A DNA stretch of 64,000 nucleotides from Hymenobacter lapidarius (GTDB taxonomy: Bacteria > Bacteroidota > Bacteroidia > Cytophagales > Hymenobacteraceae): contig NZ_MDZB01000074.1 in NCBI RefSeq assembly GCF_001816145.1, forward strand, positions 124,001 to 188,000, given 5' to 3'. Positions 26,460 through 35,546 of the stretch are shown here, piece by piece (position 1 is the stretch's first letter; every line of letters starts with the position of its first letter). The translations under genes were made by a program, and so were the position numbers. The notes below the pieces were generated by a model, which ran no database searches, was not told the origin of the DNA, and saw only the letters and a program-made list of their open reading frames with translations.

Positions 26460-26537
26460 GGTAATAGATGACATGATTGTAATTCGAAAGGGTGGCCGGG
26501 CTCCCTGGCTCGGCCCCGGCTTGTACGGGGCCAGCGG

Positions 26538-27067
26538 CTACGAAGATGCCACTTTGCCCGGCAGCCGCATCACTTCGCTTGGCGTGAGCAGCTTGCGCAT
26601 GTCGAGCACGATAATGATTCCGCCCTCAGGCAGCTTGGCAATGCCTTCAAGGTACTTGTCGCGGGTGCTGGAATCCTGCACAAACTCAGGGGCGGGCTCA
26701 ATCTGGCTCAACGGCATTGTGAAGGGCCGGGGCACTTCGCGCACCATCAGGCCCAGCGTGTAGTCAGCGGCTTCCACCGCCACCGTGTAGCTGCGTTCGG
26801 GCAAGGGCCGGCCGCCGGGCGCAGCCTGAACCGCTCCTCCAAGTCGATGATGGCGATGATGTCGCCGCGCAGGTTGGCAATGCCTTTGATGAAGGGCGGT
26901 GTTTTCGGCATCCGCGCCACTTCGGGCGTCACCGTCACTTCCTTCACCTGCTCAATGCGAATGCCGTAGTCTTCGTCGCCCAGCCGGAACACAATGAGCT
27001 GGACCAACTCGGCCGCTTTGGCGCGCTCGGGTTTTGCGGAAGAAAAGGCGGGGTCAATCTCGGCCAT
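26538..27067 (-). pseudogene. cheW: CheW coupling protein, split by a -1 frameshift
   Basis: Two reading frames together make one CheW of about 176 residues. Frame one (27067 down) reads LVQLIVFRLGDEDYGIRIEQ, then GIANLRGDIIAIIDLEERF, and runs into non-CheW residues after LRPAAG. Frame two continues with ERSYTVAVEAADYTLGLMV and ends near 26538. The switch lies at about 26800-26822, where the plus strand reads GGGCAAGGGCCGGCC. One missing base, most simply a fourth G in GGG, restores the frame. CheW links receptors to CheA, so true loss would break the pathway; a base-calling error is at least as likely. Confidence 0.8.
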
Positions 27068-27162
27068 GTGGTGGGTGGTTGGTCAGTAATCAGAAACATG
27101 TAATGAACAGCCGGCCGGACGCAAAACCGGATGGCCGGCTGCTCATTACTTCATTCCATCAA

Positions 27163-30100
27163 TTACTTGGCTTTGGCTTTTGATTTGGGAGCGGTGGGTT
27201 TCTCGGCCTGGCCGTTTGCGGGCGCTTTGCTGTTTTTGGTGGCTGCGGCTTTGGGCGCAGGCTTGGTGGCCGGGCGGGCGGCAGGTACCGGCGCTTGGGC
27301 TTCGGTGCGCTGTGGGCGGGTGCGGCGTTCCGGCCTTGCGTGGGCCGGAGCTGCCTCGGGGGCGGCGGCCTCGGCCCGGCTGGTGCGCCGCGCCATGCCA
27401 CTGCGCCGGCTGTTATCGGCGTAGCCAGGCGCTTGCTGCTCGTTGTGGCCTTGTCCCCGGCGGGCAGTCATGCCCGGCTGCGGCGCTGGAGCGTACGTCT
27501 CGCGGGTCCGGTAAGCCTCACGGGCACTGGCCCCGCGGCGCATGGGAACCGGCTCCGGTTCGGGCTCGGGCTCGTAGGAGCTGAGCTGGAAGGTTTCGAG
27601 GCCCGCCTGCAGGTCGTCGGCAATGTCGGTGAGGCGCTGCGAGCTGGTGGTGAGCTCCTGCATAGCCGTGGAAAGCTGTTTGGCAGTGCCGGCTACTTGT
27701 TGGGTGCCGGTAGCTGTTTGCTCGGCAATGGCTACCACTTCTTCCACGTACTTCACCACGTCGCCAATCGAGGCTTTCTGCACCTCGGTAGCCGTGAGAA
27801 TGTCGCGCGAGGTGCGCAGCGTTTCGCCGCTGCTGGTGGCAATGTTCTTAAAGGCCGAGCTGGCTTCAAACGTGGCGTTCTTGCCTTTCAGCACCCGGTT
27901 TTCCATGGTCGAAATAGCGGTGGCGGCCGAGGTGGTGTCCTTCCGAACGTCCTCCACCAGCGTGGCAATTTCGTTGGCCGATTTGCGGGAGCCTTCGGCC
28001 AGCTTGCGGATTTCCTCGGCTACCACGGCAAAGCCACGGCCGGCTTCGCCGGCGCGGGCGGCTTCGATGGCGGCGTTCAGGGCCAGCAGGTTGGTTTGCG
28101 AGGCAATGTCGGTAATTACGCCCAGCGACTTGCTGATTTCGCCCGACCGCGTGCTCAGTACTTCGATGGTGCGCGAGGTTTGGGAAGCAGCGCTGGATAT
28201 TTCTTCCATGTTTTTCACCACTTCGGCCACCGTTTTCAGGCCCAGCTGCGAGGTCTGCTCACCCAAGATGGCCGATTTGTTCACCACGTCAGCCTTGTTG
28301 GCCGTTTCCTTGGTGGCCTGCATAATTTCCTCAATCAGCTTGAAGGCCTGGTCGGTTTTCAATGCTTGGTTCTGGGCGCCTTCGGCCATTTGCTGCATGG
28401 CCAGGGCCACGTCCACGGTCACGCGGCTCATCTCCTGGCCTTTGCCAGCCATTTCTTCCGAAGAAGTACCCACAATCTGCGAGGAGTCATTGATTTCGCC
28501 GAGCAGCTCGTTGAGGTTTTCTACGGCCAGGTTCAGGGCGTTGGACATGGCGAGGATGTCGCCCGTGGTAGGCACTTCCACGCGCTGGGTCAGGTCGCCT
28601 TCCGAGATGGCCCGCACCACGCGGCTCACTTCCAGTACCGGAGAGGCAATGGATTCAATGAGGCCGTTGAGGGTATCCACCAGCTCTTTCCAGGAACCCG
28701 ACACGCCGCCCACGGTGGCGCGTTCGGTCAGCTTGCCCTCCACCCCGGCCACTTTGGCCACACGGCTTACTTCGGAAGCCAGACGGTTCAGGTCGTCCAC
28801 CATGCTGTTGATGGTATCGGCCAGCTCGGCTACTTCACCTTTGGCTTCGAGGGTCAGCTTCTGGGTCAGGTCGCCTTTTGATACGGCGGTTACCACTTTC
28901 ACCAGGCCCCGCACCTGCGTGGTGAGGTTGCTGGCCATGTAGTTCACGTTGTCGGTCAGGTCTTTCCACACGCCGGCCACGTTGGGCACGCTGGCCTGGC
29001 CCCCAAGCTTGCCCTCGGTCCCCACTTCCTGGGCCACACGGGTTACTTCGCCAGCGAAGATGTTGAGCGAGTCCACCATCTGGTTGAGGTTGTCTTTCAG
29101 GTCGAGCAGCTCGCCGTTGACGTTTACCGACACCTTCTGGCTGAGGTCGCCGCGCGATACGGCCGTTGCTACGTTGGCAATGTCCCGCACCTGACTGGTC
29201 AGGTTGCTGGCCATGGTGTTCACGTTATCGGTGAGGTCCTTCCACGTTCCCCGCACGTTGGGCACCTTGGCCTGGCCGCCGAGCTTGCCCTCGGTGCCTA
29301 CTTCGCGGGCCACCCGGGTTACCTCGTCGCCGAAGATGTTCAGCGAGTCCACCATTTCGTTAAGGTTTTCCTTCAGCTGCAGCAGCTCACCGCGCACGTT
29401 CACCGTGATTTTCTGGCTCAGGTCGCCTTTCGCAACTGCGGTTGCCACGTTGGCAATGTCGCGCATTTGCGAGGTCAGGTTACTGGCCATCGTGTTCACG
29501 TTGTCGGTGAGGTCCTTCCAGGTGCCGCTCACGCGCGGCACGTTGGCCTGGCCGCCCAGGATTCCCTCGGTGCCCACTTCGCGGGCCACGCGGGTTACTT
29601 CGCCGGCGAAGATGTTGAGCGAGTCCACCATCTGGTTGAGGTTGTCTTTCAGGTCCAGCAGCTCGCCTTTCACGTCTACCGTAATCTTCTGGCTCAGGTC
29701 GCCTTTCGATACGGCCGTGGCCACGTTGGCAATGTCTCGTACCTGAGACGTCAGGTTGCTGGCCATCGTGTTTACGTTGTCCGTCAGCTCTTTCCAGGTG
29801 CCGCCTACGCGGGGCACCACGGCCTGGCCGCCGAGCTTGCCCTCGGTGCCTACTTCGCGGGCCACGCGGGTTACTTCGTCGCCGAAGATGTTGAGCGAGT
29901 CCACCATCTGGTTGAGGATGTTCTTCAACTCCAGGATTTCACCCTTCACGTTCACCGTCATCTTCTGGCTCAAGTCGCCGCGGGCTACGGCCGTGGCCAC
30001 GTTGGCAATGTCTCGTACCTGCGAGGTCAGGGCCGCCGCCATGTCGTTTACGTTATCCGTGAGGGCTTTCCACACGCCGGCCACGTTGGGCACGCTGGCC

Positions 30101-31599
30101 TGGCCGCCGAGCTTGCCCTCGGTGCCCACTTCCTGCGCCACGCGGGTCACCTCGCCGGCAAACAGGTTGAGCGAGGCCACCATCTGGTTGATGTTCTGCT
30201 TGAGCTGCAGGAATTCGCCCTTTACATCAACGGTAACCGTCTGGGTCAGGTCGCCTTTGGCTACGGCCGTGGCCACGTTGGCAATGTCCCGAATCTGAGA
30301 AGTCAGGTTCGAAGCCATGTAGTTTACGTTGTCCGTCAGGTCTTTCCACACCCCGGCTACGCTGGGTACCGAAGCCTGGCCGCCGAGGCGGCCTTCGGTG
30401 CCCACTTCCTGGGCCACGCGGGTTACCTCGCCGGCAAACAGGTTGAGCGAGTCCACCATCTGGTTCAGGTTCTGCTTCAATTGGAGCAGCTCACCTTTTA
30501 CATCAACGGTAACTTTCTGGCTCAGGTCGCCTTTGGCTACAGCGGTAGCTACGTTGGCAATGTCCCGCACCTGAGAAGTCAGGTTGCTGGCCATGTTGTT
30601 CACGTTGTCGGTTAGCTCCTTCCACACGCCAGCCACGTTAGGCACGCTGGCTTGGCCGCCGAGCTTGCCTTCGGTGCCTACTTCCTGGGCCACGCGGGTT
30701 ACCTCGCCGGCAAACAGGTTGAGCGAGTCCACCATCTGGTTCAGGTTCTGCTTGAGCTGCAGGAATTCACCTTTTACATCGACGGTGATTTTCTGGCTCA
30801 GGTCGCCTTTGGCTACGGCCGTGGCCACGTTGGCGATGTCCCGCACCTGCACGGTGAGGTTCGAGGCCATGTTGTTCACGTTATCGGTCAGGTCTTTCCA
30901 GATACCGCCCACGTTGGGCACGCTGGCCTGGCCGCCCAGTTTGCCCTCGGTGCCCACTTCCTGGGCCACGCGGGTTACTTCGCTGGCGAAGATGTTGAGG
31001 TTGTCAATCGTTTTGTTGATTGTTTCGGCCATCAGCTTGAAGTCGCCCGATACCGGAATCTGGAAGCTTTCGTCCAGATTGCCGCGGCTGATGTTCTTCA
31101 ATACCTTGCCTACTTCCAATACCGGCACGGCGATGCTGTCCACCAGGCCGTTGATGTTGTTGAGCATGTCGCGCCAGAAGCCCGCGGCGCCGTCGGCCGA
31201 TGCCCGCGCCTTCAGGTTGCCTTCCACGCCGGCCACTTTCGAGATGCGCGACACTTCGCCGCCCACCCCGCCTATCATCTCCACCATGGAGTTGTAGGCT
31301 TCGGCGATTTCGGCAAAAATATCGTCATTCTGCTTGGTCAGGCGCACCGATACATCGCCTTTTTTGAAGGCGTCGAGGGCGTACAGCACCCGGTTGAGCT
31401 GGTCGTTGACGTAACCGGGGTCCTGCGTATCGAGGGAACCACGCGAGCCGCCTTTTTTGCGGGTCAGGTCGTTGTTGGTACGCATAACATCCAAGGAGGA
31501 GATGGCGCCGAAATCCGGCATTCCACCGGTGACGTTTTCCGTAGCAACCGGCGCCGCCGAACGGCGGGCCTTAGGTTGCGGAGTCTTGGGGGAAGCCAT
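27163..31599 (-). CDS. Soluble chemoreceptor with ten 92-residue poly-HAMP units
   Basis: 1478 residues with no membrane helix or signal peptide, so cytosolic. After a 70-residue start and a half unit (about 71-118) come ten consecutive units of exactly 92 residues (119-1038). Units two to nine (211-946) are nearly identical, each with [11 protein letters not shown], a WKDLTDNVN block, [19 protein letters not shown] and [10 protein letters not shown], the pattern of the HAMP repeats of Nik1-type kinases. A standard methyl-accepting signalling domain follows (about 1039-1338) with hairpin tip [20 protein letters not shown]. The last 138 residues are a Glu-Pro run and an Arg/Pro/Ala/Lys tail ending KSKAKAK. 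First gene of the che operon; promoter box at 31673. Confidence 0.95.
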   Translation of the reverse strand: MASPKTPQPKARRSAAPVATENVTGGMPDFGAISSLDVMRTNNDLTRKKGGSRGSLDTQDPGYVNDQLNRVLYALDAFKKGDVSVRLTKQNDDIFAEIAEAYNSMVEMIGGVGGEVSRISKVAGVEGNLKARASADGAAGFWRDMLNNINGLVDSIAVPVLEVGKVLKNISRGNLDESFQIPVSGDFKLMAETINKTIDNLNIFASEVTRVAQEVGTEGKLGGQASVPNVGGIWKDLTDNVNNMASNLTVQVRDIANVATAVAKGDLSQKITVDVKGEFLQLKQNLNQMVDSLNLFAGEVTRVAQEVGTEGKLGGQASVPNVAGVWKELTDNVNNMASNLTSQVRDIANVATAVAKGDLSQKVTVDVKGELLQLKQNLNQMVDSLNLFAGEVTRVAQEVGTEGRLGGQASVPSVAGVWKDLTDNVNYMASNLTSQIRDIANVATAVAKGDLTQTVTVDVKGEFLQLKQNINQMVASLNLFAGEVTRVAQEVGTEGKLGGQASVPNVAGVWKALTDNVNDMAAALTSQVRDIANVATAVARGDLSQKMTVNVKGEILELKNILNQMVDSLNIFGDEVTRVAREVGTEGKLGGQAVVPRVGGTWKELTDNVNTMASNLTSQVRDIANVATAVSKGDLSQKITVDVKGELLDLKDNLNQMVDSLNIFAGEVTRVAREVGTEGILGGQANVPRVSGTWKDLTDNVNTMASNLTSQMRDIANVATAVAKGDLSQKITVNVRGELLQLKENLNEMVDSLNIFGDEVTRVAREVGTEGKLGGQAKVPNVRGTWKDLTDNVNTMASNLTSQVRDIANVATAVSRGDLSQKVSVNVNGELLDLKDNLNQMVDSLNIFAGEVTRVAQEVGTEGKLGGQASVPNVAGVWKDLTDNVNYMASNLTTQVRGLVKVVTAVSKGDLTQKLTLEAKGEVAELADTINSMVDDLNRLASEVSRVAKVAGVEGKLTERATVGGVSGSWKELVDTLNGLIESIASPVLEVSRVVRAISEGDLTQRVEVPTTGDILAMSNALNLAVENLNELLGEINDSSQIVGTSSEEMAGKGQEMSRVTVDVALAMQQMAEGAQNQALKTDQAFKLIEEIMQATKETANKADVVNKSAILGEQTSQLGLKTVAEVVKNMEEISSAASQTSRTIEVLSTRSGEISKSLGVITDIASQTNLLALNAAIEAARAGEAGRGFAVVAEEIRKLAEGSRKSANEIATLVEDVRKDTTSAATAISTMENRVLKGKNATFEASSAFKNIATSSGETLRTSRDILTATEVQKASIGDVVKYVEEVVAIAEQTATGTQQVAGTAKQLSTAMQELTTSSQRLTDIADDLQAGLETFQLSSYEPEPEPEPVPMRRGASAREAYRTRETYAPAPQPGMTARRGQGHNEQQAPGYADNSRRSGMARRTSRAEAAAPEAAPAHARPERRTRPQRTEAQAPVPAARPATKPAPKAAATKNSKAPANGQAEKPTAPKSKAKAK
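28762..30969 (-). repeat. Eight tandem 276-bp repeats inside the poly-HAMP receptor gene
   Basis: The eight near-identical 92-codon units (residues 211-946) are direct DNA repeats of 276 bp each, 2208 bp in all with no insertion or deletion between units. They are candidates for recombination and for unit-number variation between strains. Confidence 0.9.
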
Positions 31600-31672
31600 A
31601 TACTATAGGAATCAAACGGATGAGTGGACAGGGCAATGCGAAGGCGAAGTACGGGGAGGAACCCCTAATAAA

Positions 31673-31680
31673 CAAAGGTA
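31673..31680 (-). promoter_or_regulatory. -7 promoter element TACCTTTG of the chemotaxis operon
   Basis: Exact consensus on the minus strand, 73 bases before the receptor ATG at 31599; the only good match upstream of the operon. Confidence 0.5.
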
Positions 31681-31786
31681 CACCCATTGGATGAGGGAGT
31701 GAACTTGCCCAGGCCATTGCCCTGTTCGGAAGGACGCGGAGCAGCTGCCTAAACGCTGGTTGCGCCGCCACTGGAAATAATTGGCA

Positions 31787-31794
31787 CATCTTTG
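31787..31794 (+). promoter_or_regulatory. Possible -7 element CATCTTTG of topA
   Basis: One mismatch to TAnnTTTG, 84 bases before the ATG at 31879. Confidence 0.3.
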
Positions 31795-31878
31795 CGGCCA
31801 ATTTTAACATTTCCTCACGGCTGGCCGTTTCACTTCCCACTGCCTTCTTTCGTTTGCCGTTCCCCCTTACCCGCCCAC

Positions 31879-34362
31879 ATGGTCAAGAATTTAGTTATCG
31901 TCGAGTCGCCGGCCAAGGCCAAAACCATTGAAGGCTACCTCGGACAGGATTTCGTGGTGCGCTCCAGCTACGGGCACGTTCGCGACTTGCCGAAGGACAA
32001 CAACGCCATTGATATTGCCAATGGATTTAAACCCACCTACGTGGTATCGCCCGACAAACGCGAGCTAATCGCGCAGCTAAAAAAACTTTCGAAGGAGGCC
32101 GAAACCGTGTGGCTGGCGAGTGACGATGACCGCGAAGGCGAAGCCATCAGCTGGCACCTGGCCGAAACCCTGAACCTGCCCGAAACGAAGACGCGTCGCA
32201 TCGTATTCCGCGAAATCACTAAAAATGCCATCCTGGCCGCCATTGCCGCGCCGCGCACGGTAAACCAGGATTTGGTGAACGCCCAGCAGGCCCGCCGGGT
32301 GCTCGACCGCCTCGTGGGTTTTGAGCTGAGCCCGGTGTTGTGGAAAAAAGTAAAACCGGGCCTGTCGGCCGGCCGGGTGCAGTCGGTGGCGGTGCGCCTG
32401 GTGGTGGAGCGGGAGCGCGAAGTGGCTTCCCACCTTTCGGCCAGCGCCTACCGCATTGTGGCGCGCTTCGATGCCGGCCGCGGTACCGTGCTGGAAGCCG
32501 AGCTGCCGACCCGCTACAAAGTGCGGGATGAAGCGGAGGCTTTTTTGCAGCGCTGCCTCGGGGCCACGTATCAGATTGAGAGCCTCGACAAAAAGCCCGG
32601 CAAGCGCAGCCCGGCCGCGCCGTTTACCACGTCTACGCTGCAGCAGGAGGCTTCGCGTAAGCTGGGCTTCTCGGTAGCGCAAACCATGAGCGTGGCCCAG
32701 AAGCTGTACGAAGCTGGTAAAATCAGCTACATGCGGACGGACTCAGTGAACCTGTCGGGCGAGGCCATGACGGGCGCCCAAAATGCCATTACGGCCGCCT
32801 ACGGCGCCGAGTACCATCACACGCGCACCTTCAAAACCAAATCGGCATCGGCCCAGGAGGCCCACGAAGCCATTCGGCCCACCGATTTTGCTTTGGTGAA
32901 AGCCGGTTCCGACGCGTCGGAACAGCGTTTGTACGACCTGATTCGCAAGCGGGCCATGGCTTCGCAAATGGCGGAAGCAGTGATTGAGCGCACTACGGCC
33001 GTGATTGGCATCAGTTCGCAGCCGGGCGTCACGTTTACGGCTACCGGCGAGGTCATTACCTTTGAGGGTTTCCTGAAAGTGTATGCTGAGAGCAAGGACG
33101 ATGAGGACGATGACGAGGCTAAGGATAGCGAGTCGAGCTTCTCGCGCGGCCTGCCGCCGCTGAATGTTGGTCAGGCCCTGCCCCTGCTGCGCCTGAGTGC
33201 CACGGAGCGGTTTTCGTCGCCGCCAGCCCGCTACACCGAGGCCTCGCTGGTAAAAAAACTGGAGGAGATGGGCATCGGCCGGCCTTCGACTTATGCCCCC
33301 ACCATCAGCACGGTGCAGAAGCGCGGCTACGTGGAAAAAGACACCCGCGAAGGCAAGGAACGCAAGTTCCACGTGCTGACGCTGGACGACTCCGCGGTGA
33401 ACACCGAGGTGAAAACCGAAAATTACGGCGCCGAAAAAGCCAAGCTGTTTCCGACGGATACGGCCATGGTGGTGAACGACTTTTTGGTGGAGCACTTCCC
33501 CGTGATTGTGGACTACCACTTCACGGCTAAGGTAGAAGACGAGTTCGACCAGATTGCCAACGGCCTGGAAGACTGGACGCAGATGCTGACCGATTTCTAC
33601 GGCAAATTCCACGCGACCATTGAGGCCGGACAGGACATTGAGCGCAGCACGCTGGGCAGCACCCGCGAGATTGGCGTGCACCCCGAAACGGGCGAGAAAA
33701 TAACCGCCCGCTTGGGCCGCTACGGCCCCTACGTGGCCCTGGGGGACACCGAAGGCGAAACCAAGCCCGCCTACGCCAACCTGCGCAAAGGCCAGTTCAT
33801 CGAAAGCATCACCCTGGAAGAGGCCCTGGATTTGTTTAAGCTGCCGCGCGCGGTGGGCGAGTTTGAGGGCAAGGATATGACGGCTAACCTCGGCCGCTTC
33901 GGCCCTTATGTGCGGCACGACAGCAAGTTTTTCTCCCTCACCAAGGAGCAGGACCCGCATACCATCACATCGGAAGAAGCGGTGGCGCTAATTGAGCTCA
34001 AGCGCAAGACCGACGCCGAGCGCCTCATCAAGTCTTTTCCCGAAAACCCTGACATTCAGGTGCTGAACGGCCGCTTCGGCCCCTACATTGTGGCGGGCAA
34101 GAAGAACGTGAAAATCCCCAAAGGCGAGGAGCCCACCGAACTGACCCTGGAACGCTGCCAGGAGCTGGCCGATGCCACGCCCGACAAACCCGCCAAAGGC
34201 GGCCGCTTTGGCAAGAAAGCCGCGCCCGCTGCCAAGGAGGACAAAACCGACACCCCCGCCAAGAAAAAGCCAGCCGCCAAAAAACCGGCGGCCAAGAAAA
34301 AACCCGCTGCCAAAAGCGCCACCAAGCCAGCGGCGAAGAAAGCAGCAGCCAAAGCAAAATAA
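31879..34362 (+). CDS. topA: DNA topoisomerase I (type IA)
   Basis: 827 residues; relaxes negative supercoils. The Toprim domain has VIVESPAKAKTIEGYLG and ASDDDREGEAISWHLAE; the catalytic tyrosine is in ISYMRTDSVNLS; IGRPSTYAPTI is the family signature. After the core, three short C-terminal topoisomerase repeats are seen (LGRYGPYVALGD, LGRFGPYVRHDSKFF, NGRFGPYIVAGKK) in place of zinc fingers. The last 50 residues are a Lys/Ala/Pro tail resembling histone H1 tails. Start set at MVKNLVIVESPAKAK; an upstream in-frame extension is not conserved. Confidence 0.96.
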   Translation: MVKNLVIVESPAKAKTIEGYLGQDFVVRSSYGHVRDLPKDNNAIDIANGFKPTYVVSPDKRELIAQLKKLSKEAETVWLASDDDREGEAISWHLAETLNLPETKTRRIVFREITKNAILAAIAAPRTVNQDLVNAQQARRVLDRLVGFELSPVLWKKVKPGLSAGRVQSVAVRLVVEREREVASHLSASAYRIVARFDAGRGTVLEAELPTRYKVRDEAEAFLQRCLGATYQIESLDKKPGKRSPAAPFTTSTLQQEASRKLGFSVAQTMSVAQKLYEAGKISYMRTDSVNLSGEAMTGAQNAITAAYGAEYHHTRTFKTKSASAQEAHEAIRPTDFALVKAGSDASEQRLYDLIRKRAMASQMAEAVIERTTAVIGISSQPGVTFTATGEVITFEGFLKVYAESKDDEDDDEAKDSESSFSRGLPPLNVGQALPLLRLSATERFSSPPARYTEASLVKKLEEMGIGRPSTYAPTISTVQKRGYVEKDTREGKERKFHVLTLDDSAVNTEVKTENYGAEKAKLFPTDTAMVVNDFLVEHFPVIVDYHFTAKVEDEFDQIANGLEDWTQMLTDFYGKFHATIEAGQDIERSTLGSTREIGVHPETGEKITARLGRYGPYVALGDTEGETKPAYANLRKGQFIESITLEEALDLFKLPRAVGEFEGKDMTANLGRFGPYVRHDSKFFSLTKEQDPHTITSEEAVALIELKRKTDAERLIKSFPENPDIQVLNGRFGPYIVAGKKNVKIPKGEEPTELTLERCQELADATPDKPAKGGRFGKKAAPAAKEDKTDTPAKKKPAAKKPAAKKKPAAKSATKPAAKKAAAKAK

Positions 34363-34403
34363 ACACCGTCCGGCGCCGTTGAATGGCCCAGGCACTGAAA
34401 TGC

Positions 34404-34433
34404 AAAAGCCCGCAACAATGCGGGCTTTTTTTT
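34404..34433 (+). terminator. Terminator of topA
   Basis: AAAAGCCCGC and GCGGGCTTTT pair around AACAAT, followed by further T; 42 bases past the topA stop. Confidence 0.9.
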
Positions 34434-34451
34434 GCCCCTCTGTCGCTGCTG

Positions 34452-34659
34452 ATGCGTGCTTCCCTCCTTCTGGCTATGTTTTTCGTGGGCTAGGCAAGCA
34501 GCACTACACCCGGCCCCCGGCCCGCCCACAGGCCTCAGCCATCCGTGGCTGCTGTTGGCCCAGAGCTACATGCCGGCGCAGAGTATTCATGTGCTTAAAA
34601 ACCTCGATAAGCCCCGACTGGGCGCCTGGTTTACCCTGGACCCGCAGCCGAAGTGGTGA
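34452..34659 (+). pseudogene. Possible remnant of a small secreted protein (broken frame)
   Basis: An ATG at 34452 opens a signal-like peptide (MRASLLLAMFFVG) and stops at once. A neighbouring frame then runs on to 34659 with LLAQSYMPAQSIHVLKNLDK and LGAWFTLDPQPKW, which reads like protein. Joined by one frameshift they would give a secreted peptide of about 70 residues. I do not recognise a family. It could equally be chance; the 397-base stretch from topA to the sirtuin gene holds nothing else but the terminator and a repeat. Confidence 0.25.
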
Positions 34660-34718
34660 GCACGCCGGAATGGGATTTTGGGAGCCAAGAGTTGGCTCGT
34701 TTTTAAGCAGCTGTCCTT

Positions 34719-34742
34719 GTCATGCTGAGCGCAGCGCAGCAC
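34719..34742. repeat. TCATGCTGAGC-family repeat, copy 2 (short variant)
   Basis: GTCATGCTGAGC followed by GCAGCGCAGCAC, a variant that shares only the first half of the dispersed palindrome. It ends four bases before the promoter box of the sirtuin gene. Confidence 0.5.
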
Positions 34743-34745
34743 CCC

Positions 34746-34753
34746 TAACTTTG
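34746..34753 (+). promoter_or_regulatory. -7 promoter element TAACTTTG of the sirtuin gene
   Basis: Exact consensus ending six bases before the ATG at 34760; near-leaderless mRNA predicted. Confidence 0.6.
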
Positions 34754-34759
34754 TTCCCT

Positions 34760-35446
34760 ATGAAACACCTCGTTGTTCTCACCGGAGCCGGCGTCTCGGC
34801 CGAGTCCGGCATCCGCACCTTCCGCGACAGCAACGGGCTCTGGGAAAACCACCGCGTGGAAGACGTAGCCTCGCTCGAAGGCTTTGCCCGCAACCCGGCG
34901 CTGGTCCTGGATTTCTATAATCAGCGCCGCCGCCAGGCCCGCGAGGTTGCGCCCAATGCGGCCCACCTAGCCTTGGCAGGGTTTGAGGAAGTGCCCGGCT
35001 GGCGCGTCACCGTCATCACCCAAAACGTGGACGACCTGCACGAGCGGGCCGGTTCCAGTGAGGTGATACACCTGCACGGCATGCTCAACCGGATGCGCTC
35101 CGTGAAAAGCGAGACGGAGGTGTACGACTGCCCGGGCGATATTGAGGTGGGCAACCTCGCGCCCGACGGCGGCCAGCTGCGTCCCCACATCGTTTGGTTT
35201 GGGGAGATGGTGCCGCTCATTGAAGATGCCGCCGAAGTGGCCGCCACCGCCGATGTACTGCTGGTAGTGGGCACCTCGCTGCAAGTGTACCCCGCCGCCG
35301 GCCTGCTGCACTACGCCCCCGCCGGCTGCCCGGTCTACGTCATCGACCCGCACCAGCCCGCCGCCGGCCGGGCCGGTGTGCGCTACGTGGTCGAACCCGC
35401 CAGCACGGGCGTGCCCAAGGTGCTACGGGAGCTGGCAGCGGAGTGA
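34760..35446 (+). CDS. cobB: SIR2-family NAD-dependent protein deacylase
   Basis: 228 residues; removes acyl groups from lysines using NAD. GAGVSAESGIRTFRD (9-23) binds NAD, TQNVDDLHERAG is the second conserved block and H106 in VIHLHG is the catalytic base. Y53 and R56 (DFYNQRR) form the Y-x-x-R pair typical of class III sirtuins that prefer succinyl or malonyl lysine. The four zinc cysteines of most sirtuins are absent: only one cysteine is seen in that region (YDCPGD). Promoter box six bases before the ATG. Confidence 0.92.
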   Translation: MKHLVVLTGAGVSAESGIRTFRDSNGLWENHRVEDVASLEGFARNPALVLDFYNQRRRQAREVAPNAAHLALAGFEEVPGWRVTVITQNVDDLHERAGSSEVIHLHGMLNRMRSVKSETEVYDCPGDIEVGNLAPDGGQLRPHIVWFGEMVPLIEDAAEVAATADVLLVVGTSLQVYPAAGLLHYAPAGCPVYVIDPHQPAAGRAGVRYVVEPASTGVPKVLRELAAE

Positions 35447-35546
35447 AAAGTAGGCGTGGAGCTTGCGGGCGGAGCGAACCGTAGATGAGCAGGTTTGCCG
35501 TTACTTTTTGCGCTATTGGTCGTAAGAGGGAGAATAACCTGACCTT

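Noticed and set aside
29467..30615. Long open frames on the plus strand opposite the poly-HAMP receptor
   Set aside because: They mirror the 276-bp repeats of the real gene, and the low stop frequency at high G+C explains their length. No family is recognisable.
28762..30969. Possible CRISPR-like array
   Set aside because: The periodic repeats are 276-bp coding units without spacers. No CRISPR array or cas gene was seen anywhere in the window.
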